A stretch of 64,000 nt of DNA, from positions 1,240,001 to 1,304,000 of the forward strand of contig NZ_JAPNLE010000009.1 of the NCBI RefSeq assembly GCF_026627925.1, written 5' to 3'. The notes beneath the pieces are model-generated. The model worked only from the letters and a program-made list of their open reading frames with translations, did no database searches and was not told the origin of the DNA. The stretch's first letter is position 1. Each line of letters starts with the position of its first letter. The position numbers and the translations under genes were made by a program. Source of the DNA: Cupriavidus sp. D39. Lineage in GTDB: Bacteria > Pseudomonadota > Gammaproteobacteria > Burkholderiales > Burkholderiaceae. Of the stretch, positions 20,477-29,560 are shown piece by piece.

Positions 20477-21102
20477 TGGCGCGGCCGGTCCTCTACGTGC
20501 TGGCCGGCGTCAACGGCGCAGGCAAAAGCTCGATAGGCGGTTACCTCCTCGCTCGCGCCGGCCTTGCCTCGTTCAATCCCGACACCTTCGCACGTGAATT
20601 GCGGGCTGCCACGGGATGCGCGCAGGAGGACGCCAATGCCGCGGCCTGGCACGAAGGCGTGCGCCGCCTGGATCAGGCCGTCTCCGAGGAACGTACCTAT
20701 GCGTTCGAAACAACCCTTGGGGGTAACTCGGTCCCGGCAAGAATCAGAGCCGCCACGCAGTCGCACGACGTGATCATCTGGTTCTGCGGGCTCGCCTCTG
20801 CCGATCAGCACGTCGCGCGTGTCAAGGCGCGTGTGACGATGGGCGGGCACGACATCCCCGAAGACAAGATACGTGAACGCTGCACTACCTCACTGGCCAA
20901 CCTGATCGCGCTGATGCCCCACCTGGCGCATCTCCAGGTCTACGACAACAGCATCGACGCCGCGCCCGGCGACGCCGTGCCCGACCCCCGCCTGCTGCTG
21001 GAAATGTCCTACGGCAAGCTATCGTGGCCAACCTCGCCGCAGGACCTGAGGCGAACGCCCGAATGGGCCAAGCCTGTCGTCGAAGCGGCGCTCGCACTTT
21101 GA
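20476..21102 (+). CDS. Zeta-like toxin (P-loop kinase)
   Basis: A 208-residue protein with Walker A GVNGAGKSS at residues 11-19, followed by FNPDTFARELRA, YAFETTLGG and the basic MGGHDIPEDKIRER segment. These are all hallmarks of zeta/PezT-type kinases, which phosphorylate UDP-N-acetyl sugars and block wall synthesis. Here the partner is Phd-like and not epsilon-like. Short Walker-A proteins of this sort could also be simple kinases, so toxicity is inferred from the operon. Confidence 0.82.
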   Translation: MARPVLYVLAGVNGAGKSSIGGYLLARAGLASFNPDTFARELRAATGCAQEDANAAAWHEGVRRLDQAVSEERTYAFETTLGGNSVPARIRAATQSHDVIIWFCGLASADQHVARVKARVTMGGHDIPEDKIRERCTTSLANLIALMPHLAHLQVYDNSIDAAPGDAVPDPRLLLEMSYGKLSWPTSPQDLRRTPEWAKPVVEAALAL

Positions 21103-21227
21103 TCATCCTGGCTGGATAGCCTGCCCCGCCTGCCTCGACCATCGATAGAGCCAGCGTTCGGTGGGCCTCATGATTTAAGATAACCCCTATCCCCTCCGGA
21201 TGAGGCGCGCATCGCCTCGACGACGAC

Positions 21228-21629
21228 ATGAACGTTCCCTTCCCGATTCGCAAGGAGTGTCCGCCAGGCGCCTGCACATGCGGTCGCGAAGCGCTGCTGG
21301 ACGACCCGCAATCCGACATGCGGATCCTCAGGCTCACCCAGGAAGAGGAAAAGCGGCTGATCGCCCGCCTTGAAAGCCTGTCGAGCCTGTCCGACCTGAA
21401 GGACATGGAAAGGCGCATGCATGCGCAACTGGGCATCGTGCTGACGATCGCGCCCAGCATCCACGAAGTGCGCACCGTGCGCGGCATCAGCATCCAGGTG
21501 GAGGAGCAAGCCGGGCTGTGCCGCAAGACCAAGCAGGCGATTCCCGCGGCTATCCGCCGTTGCCTGGAGACAAACCCGGATATCGCGTACGCGATCCTGA
21601 ACTCCCACGACTTGCTGGACGGCGCCTAG
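21228..21629 (+). CDS. Conserved hypothetical protein with CX5CXC motif
   Basis: A 133-residue soluble protein starting MNVPFPIRKE, with CPPGACTCGR near residue 11 and a further Cys in GLCRKTKQAIPAAIRRCLE. The cysteines suggest a metal or redox site. I believe similar proteins occur throughout Burkholderiaceae but know no function. It converges on the Bug gene. Confidence 0.7.
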   Translation: MNVPFPIRKECPPGACTCGREALLDDPQSDMRILRLTQEEEKRLIARLESLSSLSDLKDMERRMHAQLGIVLTIAPSIHEVRTVRGISIQVEEQAGLCRKTKQAIPAAIRRCLETNPDIAYAILNSHDLLDGA

Positions 21630-21645
21630 GGCTTCTCCCCACCTA

Positions 21646-22626
21646 TCATTCCGCCACGATCTTCCTGTCGCTGGCGATGCGCTTCCACTGCGCAAGATCC
21701 TGCCGCATGCGCGCGCCGAATTCGGATGGACTCATTGCCTTGGGCACTGAGCCGTCCGGTTCGAGCACGACACGCACATCCTGCGACGCGGCGATCTCGT
21801 TGATCTCCCGGTTCAACCTCTGCACCAGCGGCGCGGGCGTGCCGGCCGGTGCAAGGACACCAACCCAGATCTCGATCCCGTAGCCTGGCACCGATGCGGC
21901 CAGCGGCGGCAAGTCGGGAAAGGCCGCATTCGGCCGCTGCGAGGTTACCGCCAGCGCCCGTACCTTGCCGGACTTCAGCTGGGTCACGAGCGAGCTGTAG
22001 TTGGACATCATGACATCGATCTGCCCCGCCGCCAGGTCGATCAGCGCATTGGAAGCCCCCTTGTACGGGACATGCATCATCTGGACTTTCGAGATGTCGC
22101 ACAGCAACTCCGTGGCCAGTTGCGCCAGGGAGCCTATCCCCGCCGAGCCATAGGTCAGCGCGCCCGGTTTCGCGCGCGCCGCCGCGATCAGCTCGGCCGG
22201 CGACCTGACCTGGGTCGAGGACGAGACTGCCAGCAACAACGGCCCCTCGGCGACCATGGACACCGGCGTGAACGCGGCTAGCGGATCATAGGGCGAGCGA
22301 GGCTGGGTGGCGGCAGCGGTCAGGAAGGTCGACGACGTCAGAAGCAGCACCGACCCGTCCCGTGGCGCCTTGGCCACCGAGTCGGCACCAACGACGCCTG
22401 CGGCCCCGGGCTTGTTTTCCACGATGACCGTAGTCCCCAGGCGCTTTGCCAGCCCCGGCGCGATCGCACGCGCGATCACGTCGTTGCTCGCCCCCGCCGA
22501 AAACGGCACGACAATTCTCATCAAAGGCGGCAATTTGGCCTCGGTCTGTGCCACCACCGTGGTTACCGCGGACATCGCGGCAAATAACAGCGCAATGCGG
22601 GCTAACGTATTTCTCATTCGGCGCAC
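21646..22626 (-). CDS. Bug/TctC-family periplasmic binding protein
   Basis: A 326-residue precursor with a signal peptide (RIALLFAAMSAVTTVVAQ) and the Bug fold: MRIVVPFSAGASNDVIARAI near residue 36, ENKPGAAGVVG, and LTYGSAGIGSLAQLATELL. Bug proteins bind carboxylates or other small acids, here most likely feeding the adjacent AtuA-type pathway. It follows the DUF4387 gene by 87 bases on the same strand and is probably the third gene of that operon. No TctAB membrane genes are next to it. Confidence 0.9.
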   Translation of the reverse strand: MRRMRNTLARIALLFAAMSAVTTVVAQTEAKLPPLMRIVVPFSAGASNDVIARAIAPGLAKRLGTTVIVENKPGAAGVVGADSVAKAPRDGSVLLLTSSTFLTAAATQPRSPYDPLAAFTPVSMVAEGPLLLAVSSSTQVRSPAELIAAARAKPGALTYGSAGIGSLAQLATELLCDISKVQMMHVPYKGASNALIDLAAGQIDVMMSNYSSLVTQLKSGKVRALAVTSQRPNAAFPDLPPLAASVPGYGIEIWVGVLAPAGTPAPLVQRLNREINEIAASQDVRVVLEPDGSVPKAMSPSEFGARMRQDLAQWKRIASDRKIVAE

Positions 22627-22713
22627 CTATCTCAGTGGGTAGAGCAGCATGGATGTCAGGAGCCGGACGCCGGGTGCCAGCCCCGGGTCCCGTGGAATCC
22701 GCCAATATCCGGC

Positions 22714-23082
22714 CTAGGCAGGAATATCAAGGTCCAGCAGCGGCGCGTACTGCTGGGCACCGAAGATGTCGCCATCGCCGGCGCTGCCGCTGGGCCGGGT
22801 GCGATAGATCGTGAACTTGATGGCGTACGCGGGATCGTACTCGACGAAATCCGAGATCCGTTCGACCGGAATCCCATATAGCGCGGCCATGCTTTCCCGG
22901 CTCAGCACGCGCGAGCGCTTGACGCGTTCGTACTCGGCCGCCTCGCGAAAGATGATGTCGAAGGTGATCTTGTTGACCCCTGCGTTCTTGCTGCGGATCG
23001 TCTTGGCGAGTTGATGCAGTTTCTGCGTTGTCTTTTGCATTGTCTTTTGCATTGTCTTTTGCGTTGTCATATGCGTTGTCAT
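22714..23082 (-). CDS. DUF4387 (AtuA-associated) protein
   Basis: A 122-residue protein. From residue 22 it matches DUF4387: LAKTIRSKNAGVNKITFDII, then DFVEYDPAYAIKFTIYRTRP and FGAQQYAPLLDLDIP. The first 20 residues (TMQKTMQKTTQK) are coded by a 12-bp tandem repeat with an ATG in most units. I take the ATG at 23082 because GGAG lies 6 bases upstream. DUF4387 is the usual partner of AtuA-type (DUF1446) proteins. Confidence 0.85.
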   Translation of the reverse strand: MTTHMTTQKTMQKTMQKTTQKLHQLAKTIRSKNAGVNKITFDIIFREAAEYERVKRSRVLSRESMAALYGIPVERISDFVEYDPAYAIKFTIYRTRPSGSAGDGDIFGAQQYAPLLDLDIPA

Positions 23083-23085
23083 ATG
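23027..23085. repeat. 12-bp coding tandem repeat
   Basis: About five units of TTGTCTTTTGCA (with TTGTCATATGCG at one end) run through the first codons of the DUF4387 gene. The unit length keeps the reading frame and offers several alternative starts. Confidence 0.75.
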
Positions 23086-23096
23086 CGGCTCCAGGC

Positions 23097-24458
23097 TCAG
23101 ACGCCAACTTCAATGAGATGGGTGGGGAACAGCGCCATGGGGTCTTGCACTTCCACCGTGTGGTTCAGCGTCCAACGGTAGGCCGCGCTGGCGTGCAGGA
23201 CTTCATCCAGCGGGAACGACACCGAACCGGCCGTGCCTTTCACGTCGGGCAAGCGCGCATAGAACATCTGGCGCAAGCCGATCATCGTCACCTCCTCGGC
23301 CATCTCACGGGTCGGGGCGACCCCCTGCACCAGCACGCAAAGCTCGTGCCCCGGCCGGTCGCGCAGCGGCTCCAGCTCGCCCATCACGCCATCGCGGCCG
23401 TACACGTTGTAGTGCAGTTGATAGCCGCCGTCGCCGAAACGCGCGCGCACCTGCTCGCGCGCCCATGCAATCACCCGGTCCACGTTGGCAATGGTGTAGG
23501 GGTCGCGGATGCCGCACAGGCCAACGAAGCGCTCGCCCACCTTCCCCGCCCCCTCCAGCTTGACCCGGACCGTTTCCGCCTCGATAAAGCGCGAACCCGT
23601 GATGCGCGTGGCGCGTTCGCCGGCCTGCTCGTACCGGCAATGCGTCATGTCCAGCTTGCCCCCGGCGACAAACTCCTCGTACGGATTGGAGCGCTCGTAC
23701 ATCGCATGGCCGGATACCGAGGCTACGGTGCAGCGCTGCTCGGGATGCATCGCCGTGACACGGACATCCTCGAACGAGATTTCGCCCATCACGGTTTCCT
23801 TGCCGCCATAGGGCTCGGCGCAGAACGACGCGCACTCGAGCACCTTGCCCAGGTAATAGGAATGATCGGCGGAAAAGCCGTGGTGCAGCGCCGGCGCGGC
23901 AAAGACCGCGGCATCCGAACTGCGCCCGCCGATGATCACGTCGGCGCCCTGGCGCAGCAGTTCCACATAAGGATGGACACCGGCCATGGCGACGATACGG
24001 TCGGTCGCGTCGAGCTCGCTTTCGGTCAGGTCGGCAAAGCCGTCAAGCCCGCGCACCTCGCTTCCCCGCCGCATCGTCTCGCGCAGGAAAGCCTTGTCCA
24101 CCTCGGAATAGAAGTAGCCGACCCGGAACTTCTTCAGGCCATGCCTGGCCGCCAGTTCGCTGATGATCCGCACGAACAGGTCCACGCGGCTGTTCGAGCC
24201 AGTATCTCCGGCCGAGCCGATAATCATCGGCACGCCGAGTCGGCGCGACGCCAGCAACATTTGCTCCAGGTCGTGGCGTTGCCACGCTTCGGGACTCGTC
24301 GAGGTGTCCGATCCGAGCGGCACGGGACCCACGTCATCGCTTCCCGAATCGGCCGCGATGTAGTCGAGGCCCGCCTCCACCCCCAACCCAAAGCTCTCGG
24401 TACGCAACGGCGCGAAGCCGAGATGGCCATTAGGGCAAATGATCTTCAGGGACTGCAT
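23097..24458 (-). CDS. Acyclic terpene utilization AtuA-family protein (DUF1446)
   Basis: A 453-residue cytoplasmic protein. The N-terminus (MQSLKIICPNGHLGFAPL) and motifs SAGDTGSNSRVDLF, GRSSDAAVFAAPAL and CGIRDPYTIANVDRVI identify the AtuA/DUF1446 family. AtuA is essential for citronellol and geraniol catabolism in Pseudomonas, but family members occur in many acid pathways, so the substrate is open. It is the first gene of the AtuA-DUF4387-Bug operon and has a sigma-54 promoter about 55 bases upstream. Confidence 0.88.
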   Translation of the reverse strand: MQSLKIICPNGHLGFAPLRTESFGLGVEAGLDYIAADSGSDDVGPVPLGSDTSTSPEAWQRHDLEQMLLASRRLGVPMIIGSAGDTGSNSRVDLFVRIISELAARHGLKKFRVGYFYSEVDKAFLRETMRRGSEVRGLDGFADLTESELDATDRIVAMAGVHPYVELLRQGADVIIGGRSSDAAVFAAPALHHGFSADHSYYLGKVLECASFCAEPYGGKETVMGEISFEDVRVTAMHPEQRCTVASVSGHAMYERSNPYEEFVAGGKLDMTHCRYEQAGERATRITGSRFIEAETVRVKLEGAGKVGERFVGLCGIRDPYTIANVDRVIAWAREQVRARFGDGGYQLHYNVYGRDGVMGELEPLRDRPGHELCVLVQGVAPTREMAEEVTMIGLRQMFYARLPDVKGTAGSVSFPLDEVLHASAAYRWTLNHTVEVQDPMALFPTHLIEVGV

Positions 24459-24511
24459 GCAGGGTTCTCCAGATGGTGTCTTCCCCAAGCCGGGCTTGAC
24501 AGATCACTTAG

Positions 24512-24527
24512 AGCAGGTTGCATGCCA
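24512..24527 (-). promoter_or_regulatory. Sigma-54 (-24/-12) promoter of the AtuA operon
   Basis: Read on the minus strand, TGGCATG-CAAC-CTGCT fits the TGGCACG-N4-TTGCW consensus with correct GG/GC spacing. It lies between the sigma-54 activator gene and the AtuA start, about 55 bases before the ATG. Confidence 0.7.
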
Positions 24528-24630
24528 TCCTGCAGCGCAAAGAAATACCTTTATTTTTCAATAAGTTAGAACATGACAATCCACATACCGCGTGATTTAC
24601 ACGCATTTCGCGGCACAACTTGCGCGAGTC

Positions 24631-25674
24631 TCACGCGCCCTCCTCGCCGCTTCCAGCGGGCGGGGCCAGCAAGCCCAGCTTCATCATCTGGTGCCGCAGC
24701 GCGTGTCGGCTCAGCCCCAGCCTCTCGGCCGTCGAACCGAAGTTCTGCCGGCATGAGGCCAGCGTCTGCTCGATCAGGGCGCGCTGGAAGCGCGCAGTGG
24801 CTACGTGATAATCCTGCGCCGGCTCGGACGCCCCATGGCCATTGAATGCAACTGGCAGCGCCGCCGGATCGTCCAGCGCACCGGTGGGCCGCGCCACGTC
24901 CCGCAGGATTCGCGCCGGCAAATGATCCGGCCGGATGCAATCGCCTTCTTCGAGCAGGCAGATGCGTTCCAGCAGGTTCTCTAGTTCACGCACATTCCCC
25001 GGCCACCGGTACGCCCGAAAAATACGCTCCACCTCCGGATCCAGCCGCCGGAAGTGGCTGCCGTACTGCGCGTTGTACTTCGCCAGCGCGTTGCTCACGA
25101 GCAGGAAGATGTCATCGCCGCGCTCACGCAGCGGCGGGATATTGATGGCGATCACCTGCAGCCGGTAGTACAAATCCTCGCGAAACTTGCCGGCCTTGAC
25201 CTCGCTCAACAGGATCTTGTTGGTCGCGGCGATAAAGCGGGCGTCCACGCTGATGGGACGCACCGCGCCGACCCGGCGGAAACGCCGCGTGTCCAGCAGC
25301 GTCAGGATCTTGGACTGCATCACCGGATCCAGCTCGCGGACTTCGTCCAGGAAGACCGTGCCGCCATTTGCCGCCTCGATCAGCCCCTCCTTCCTGCTGA
25401 CCGCGCCAGTGAACGAACCACGCTCATGGCCAAACAGCTCGGACTCGAGCAACTGGGCAGGAATCGCCGCGCAATTGATGTCGATGAACTCGCGCCCAGC
25501 CCGGTTGGACTGCGCGTGGAGCATGCGCGCCACCAGGCTCTTCCCCGTTCCGGTCTCGCCATAGATCAGCACGGTGCTAGCCTGGCTGCGCCCAACGCGG
25601 GCGACCAGTTCACGCAGGGCGACGATGGAGGGGTGCTCCCCAACGAGCTGCGGGCGAGAAGGTTCGTTCATCAT
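24631..25674 (-). CDS. Sigma-54-dependent transcriptional activator
   Basis: A 347-residue AAA+ activator with no N-terminal sensor domain. Walker A is GETGTGKS (39-46), the sigma-54 contact loop GSFTGA lies at 86-91 (GAFTGA is usual), and Walker B is TVFLDE. A Fis-type helix-turn-helix (GSTAERLGLSRHALRHQMMK) closes the protein. It lies directly upstream of the AtuA operon and its -24/-12 promoter, which it very probably activates. Lacking a sensor, it may respond to a partner protein or be active constitutively. Confidence 0.92.
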   Translation of the reverse strand: MMNEPSRPQLVGEHPSIVALRELVARVGRSQASTVLIYGETGTGKSLVARMLHAQSNRAGREFIDINCAAIPAQLLESELFGHERGSFTGAVSRKEGLIEAANGGTVFLDEVRELDPVMQSKILTLLDTRRFRRVGAVRPISVDARFIAATNKILLSEVKAGKFREDLYYRLQVIAINIPPLRERGDDIFLLVSNALAKYNAQYGSHFRRLDPEVERIFRAYRWPGNVRELENLLERICLLEEGDCIRPDHLPARILRDVARPTGALDDPAALPVAFNGHGASEPAQDYHVATARFQRALIEQTLASCRQNFGSTAERLGLSRHALRHQMMKLGLLAPPAGSGEEGA

Positions 25675-26078
25675 GGGGTTCGAGAGCCGGCGCCGGGGGC
25701 GGGGACGTCCCAGCGGCCGGCACGTTGAGGTTGGTGATCTGCGCGGAAGATTAACCTATTCCGGCGAAACGCCAGGCCGCCGTCAGAGGTTCTTTCACGC
25801 GCGCGCCGCTGGCCGCCGGCAGGCAATAGGGATAGTTTCTGTCACCATCCTGGCGCTGCACGATTTCGACCTTGATGCCGAACCTTTGGCGAACCAGCTC
25901 GAATCCCCCGAAAACACCGTTGCGCGGCCCGAGAAATCGACGCGGGTGAAACAAATTTTCCCGATCCGGCCACTAGCACTACCGTTGCGGGGAGCGGGCC
26001 TGCAGCGGCTGGCCCAGACTGACCGGCATTGATCCTGCAAGCCCAACAGGCCTGCCTGCGCCTATCGCGAGAACACAA
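25675..26078. other. Intergenic region with decayed coding remnant
   Basis: On the minus strand a frame at about 25760-25954 reads GFELVRQRFGIKVEIVQRQD and has a natural protein look, but it has no recognisable domain and is short. I see no intact gene. The right end precedes the ABC exporter remnant. Confidence 0.35.
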
Positions 26079-27270
26079 ATGCCGACCTCCGCAGCTCCCC
26101 TCCGCCGGCTGCTTTGCCTGGCGGGTACAGAAAAGAAACGATTGCTCGCCGCCCTGCCGCTCACGGTAGCCGCCGCCGTCCTGGAGCTGCTGCCCTACTG
26201 GATACTGTACCGCGCCATCGCGCTGACACTGCTGGCCGACGACGCGCCGGCGGCCAGCGCGCTGTACCGGTTGGCGGCCTGGCTAGCGCTGGCGCTGCTC
26301 GGCAAATATCTGTGCTACACCGCCGCCTACGCCCTGAGCCACCAAGCCGCCTACCAGTTGCTAGCCTACCTGCGGCAGCAGTTGGCGCGACGCCTGTCGT
26401 GGTTGCCGCTGCGTGACTTGCAGAGCTTTCGCTCTGGCGAGCTCAAGCGCATTCTGCTGCAGGATGTCGAACAGCTGGAATCCTTCATTGCCCACCATAC
26501 GGTCGAATTGCTGGCCGCGCTGGTCACGCCGCTGTGCGTCGCACTGCTGCTGTTCCGGACCGACTGGCGGCTAGCGCTAGCTGCTCTGGCCACAGTGCCG
26601 CTGGCGGCGCTGGCCTCGGCGCTGCCGCTGCGCCGGATGAACGCACACTTCGAACGCTACACCCGTGCCGAAGCAGCGCTCAATGCCACCCTGGTCGAGT
26701 ATGTGCGCAATATGCCTGTAATGAAGGCCTTCAATCAGGACGTCATGCGCTTTGAGCAGCTGCGTCAACAGTTGCACGACTATTACGCGCGATGATGCTG
26801 GGCGCCGGCATGCTCAAGCCGCTGCTCAAGCTGACCCAGTTTTTCTCGGACTTCCAAGCGGTGCGAACCAGCCTGGGGCGCATCCTGCCGCTGCTGGATG
26901 CGGCAACCGTGCCCCCGGCCCAGAGGAGGAGCTGCCGGCGCCGCTGAATGTCGAACTGCGCGCCGTGTCCTGCGCCTATGGCGCGCGCCAGGTGCTGCAC
27001 ACGGTCGATCTACAGTTGCCGGCGGGCAGCGTCACGGCGCTGGTCGGCCCCTCGGGCGCCGGCAAATCCACGCTGGTGCATCTGCTGGGCGGGCTGCTGC
27101 AGCCGTCGCAGGGCACGATCACGCTCAATGGCATCGCGCTCGACACGCTGTCCGATGCGCAACGCTGCCGACTGATCGGCGTCGCCACCCAGGAGGCCTT
27201 TCTGTTCCAGGGCACTTTGCTGGAAGAAGCGGGGCTTGTCGAGGCCATCGGTGATGCCCAACGTGCTTGA
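26079..27270 (+). pseudogene. ABC exporter (siderophore-type, IrtA/YbtP-like), degenerate
   Basis: The first 238 codons give the N-terminal four or so helices of an ABC exporter (LPYWILYRAIALTLL, FRSGELKRILLQDVEQLE). The rest of the membrane domain is missing until KPLLKLTQFFSDFQAVRTSL. A further one-base break in the CCCCC run near 26910 leads into an ATPase domain with Walker A GPSGAGKST. That domain stops after the Q-loop (ATQEAFLFQG), with no signature or Walker B. Two real deletions make this a true pseudogene. Confidence 0.8.
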
Positions 27271-27358
27271 ATGCTCGCTCATGGCAGCGCGCCAGGCACC
27301 CAGTTGCTAATCGCGTTGCCCGGGCGCAGCGAAGCCGCCGGCGCAGCGCCCGGGGCGT

Positions 27359-27853
27359 TCACCGCTTAGCTGCAGGATCATCCTTAGGGTCGATGTAGTT
27401 GATGTCGAGCGGGCCCGAACCGTGGATCTGGATGACGGTCGGCGTCTTGGAAAACGCGTAGTGGTGGGCCTTGCCCGGCAAATAGTGGAAGCCGCCCGTC
27501 TTCAGCGCATGTCCTTGAGCAACGTCCATCTTGTCGCCTGCGCCAAGATAGAGCGTCCCCGAGATAACAGTCAGATACTCGGATTGGGTGTGCCAGTGCG
27601 GCGGCACCTTGTAACCCGCCGGCGTCTTGAGCCGAATCACGAACGGGCCTTCCTTGCCGGGGTCGCCATAGAGCACCGCGAGCTTGGCACCCTTGGGCAG
27701 CGATTCGGGTGCATCGCCCCATTTCATCGCGGATGGATTGACCATCTCCATCCCGGCCATGGCAGGCTCTTCGGCGCATGCCAGCATGGCGGTGCCCAAC
27801 GAAAGCAGCAGGCCCGCCGCCAGCGGCGCAAGCTGCAGGGAACACGTCTTCAT
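27359..27853 (-). CDS. Secreted cupin-domain protein
   Basis: A 164-residue precursor with a cleavable signal peptide (LAPLAAGLLLSLGTAMLACA). The cupin motif is PPHWHTQSEYLTVISG with a second His in HYLPGKAHHYAF, giving a metal site in a single beta-barrel. A periplasmic location is likely. Function unknown. It is on the same strand as the phosphosignalling island but 200 bases beyond its last gene, so it may be separate. Confidence 0.87.
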   Translation of the reverse strand: MKTCSLQLAPLAAGLLLSLGTAMLACAEEPAMAGMEMVNPSAMKWGDAPESLPKGAKLAVLYGDPGKEGPFVIRLKTPAGYKVPPHWHTQSEYLTVISGTLYLGAGDKMDVAQGHALKTGGFHYLPGKAHHYAFSKTPTVIQIHGSGPLDINYIDPKDDPAAKR

Positions 27854-28059
27854 GTGTCTTCTCCTTCTTGTCTCGGCGCCTGCCCGGGGGCGGCAGATAG
27901 CGGCCGCCACATCGCTTCCGAGGGTGCCTTGCAATCATCGTAGTCAAGCGCGCCGCGCTTACAAGCAAACCACGACATAGAGCGGCAAATCCACCGATGC
28001 CGGGAGCCGGCTTCAGCCGATGCATTCCGATCGCTGAGGCGCCGATGAATCCCTCGCGA

Positions 28060-28649
28060 TCAATCCTTCACGGTGACGATGGTCACGCGACGATTCTCGG
28101 GCGCAGCGGGGTTGTGCAGATTCAGCGGCTCGGTAGAGCCTTTGCCGACCGGCGTCAGACGGTCGGAGGCAACGCCCCCTCCAGGGTGAGGTACTCCACC
28201 ACTGCCGCGGCACGGCTCTCGGAGAGCTTCAGGTTGGCATTTGCCGAGCCGCGTGGGTCCGCATGCCCTTCGATTCGAAACTTGTATGGCGAGAGCTTTA
28301 CCGACTGCAACCCGCGAGCGACCTTGCCAAGCGCGGCCCGCGCACCTTCGGTCAGTTTCGACGAATTGCTGTTGAATGTGATCAGCAAATGCGTGGATGG
28401 ATCTTTTGTCGGGCTACCGGCCTCCTGCGCCGCATAGACATCGCGGTGCATGATGCCGAGCGTCTCATTCCTGTCGGCTGCGTCTTGCGGGGTCAAGGCA
28501 TTGGTGATCGCTTCCTCGCTGATATCCTGTTCCCGCATGATGTTATCGCCGGCGCGAGCGGCAGGCCAGGCAGCCACGATGCAGAGCGCCGCGATCGACA
28601 TGCGTAGCAAGCGGTGCACACCAAAAGTGACATGGGTGATCTTTGCCAT
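28060..28649 (-). pseudogene. OmpA-like peptidoglycan-associated protein, one-base frameshift
   Basis: A signal peptide (MSIAALCIVAAWPAARA) is followed by an OmpA C-terminal domain: LLITFNSNSSKLTEGARAAL, then IEGHADPRGSANANLKLSESRA. The frame is lost in the CCCCC run at 28175-28179. Adding one base gives a normal end (RLTPVGKGSTEPLNLHNPAA, PENRRVTIVTVKD) for a total of about 196 residues. The domain binds peptidoglycan in the periplasm. It is the last gene of the kinase/phosphatase/protease island. Confidence 0.82.
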
Positions 28650-28758
28650 GTTGGATCTCCAGGTATTTGGGCGTTTCCACGCCAGTGCGACGCGCCATCA
28701 CGATCGGCGCCAATCATTATCGGTTTCCAATAGCATGCTCCAGGTCCGTCAAGGACTC

Positions 28759-29538
28759 CTATTCCAGGCATTGAACGAGAGCCGAAATCTGGCGAAGCCT
28801 TGCGCCTGGCTTCATTTCCGGAGCCTGAAGGATGGGAGGCGTCGGCGCGCCTGGCCTCGCGTCGAGGAACCGTGCAAGGTCCTGAGCGCGAACCGCGACG
28901 CTGAGTTCAGGGTTGTTCGTGTATCGGCCCACGATCATGCCAAGCAGTGCCCCCTGTGCGTCGACGACCGGGCCTCCGCTGTTGCCTTCATGCAAGGCGG
29001 CGCGCAGTACCAGAAGGCGATGGCCCTTGGGCTGAGCGGTGCCGTGCACGTATCCACGCGTCATGACAGGCACAAGAGGCGACGACGGCGTGAGACCAAA
29101 GCCAATCGTATAGACCGACATGCCCTGATGGACCGATATGGCGAGAGGTCGTGCAGCCGTCTTCACGGCGCGGTTCGTCGCGAGTAGCGCCACGTCCAGT
29201 TGCTCGTCGATTGCCACCAGGGATGCAGGTATGCTCGTCATGTCGCGTGGCCAGACGTTGATCCGCTCGCAACCGCGAACGACGTGCGCGCTGGTGAGCA
29301 TTTCGCCTGACTGGGTCACGAAGAACGCCGTGCCACTGCGAAACATCCCTTCGTGGCTTTTGTCCTTTCCGGCGGCGCGGCTTGCATGCGTTCGGGCGCC
29401 CGCAGCTTTCATGTCGCCGCCGAGATGCCCGATATCGAAGACCTCGGTACGCTCCGCTCCCCAGCACGCAGGCCAGATGCCGATCGTCCCCATTGCCAAT
29501 AGCAGGCACAACAGTGAGGAGCGTTCGCGTCGGTACAT
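28759..29538 (-). CDS. Periplasmic trypsin-like serine protease
   Basis: A 259-residue precursor. A signal sequence (SLLCLLLAMGTIGIWPACWGA) is followed by an S1-fold domain with H85 (LTSAHVV), D115 (EQLDVALL) and S187 (HEGNSGGPVV). There is no PDZ domain. I prefer the start at 29538; an upstream ATG at 29583 adds 15 residues before the signal peptide. The gene sits between the glycine-zipper lipoprotein and OmpA genes. It is the second trypsin-like protease of the island. Confidence 0.9.
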   Translation of the reverse strand: MYRRERSSLLCLLLAMGTIGIWPACWGAERTEVFDIGHLGGDMKAAGARTHASRAAGKDKSHEGMFRSGTAFFVTQSGEMLTSAHVVRGCERINVWPRDMTSIPASLVAIDEQLDVALLATNRAVKTAARPLAISVHQGMSVYTIGFGLTPSSPLVPVMTRGYVHGTAQPKGHRLLVLRAALHEGNSGGPVVDAQGALLGMIVGRYTNNPELSVAVRAQDLARFLDARPGAPTPPILQAPEMKPGARLRQISALVQCLE

Positions 29539-29560
29539 GGACAGATTCGGGAAATCGCTA

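Noticed and set aside
22628..22650. A tRNA D-arm-like string (TCTCAGTGGGTAGAGCAGC)
   Set aside because: No anticodon stem, T-arm or CCA-side acceptor follows, so it is not a tRNA; chance or a tiny attachment-site relic.
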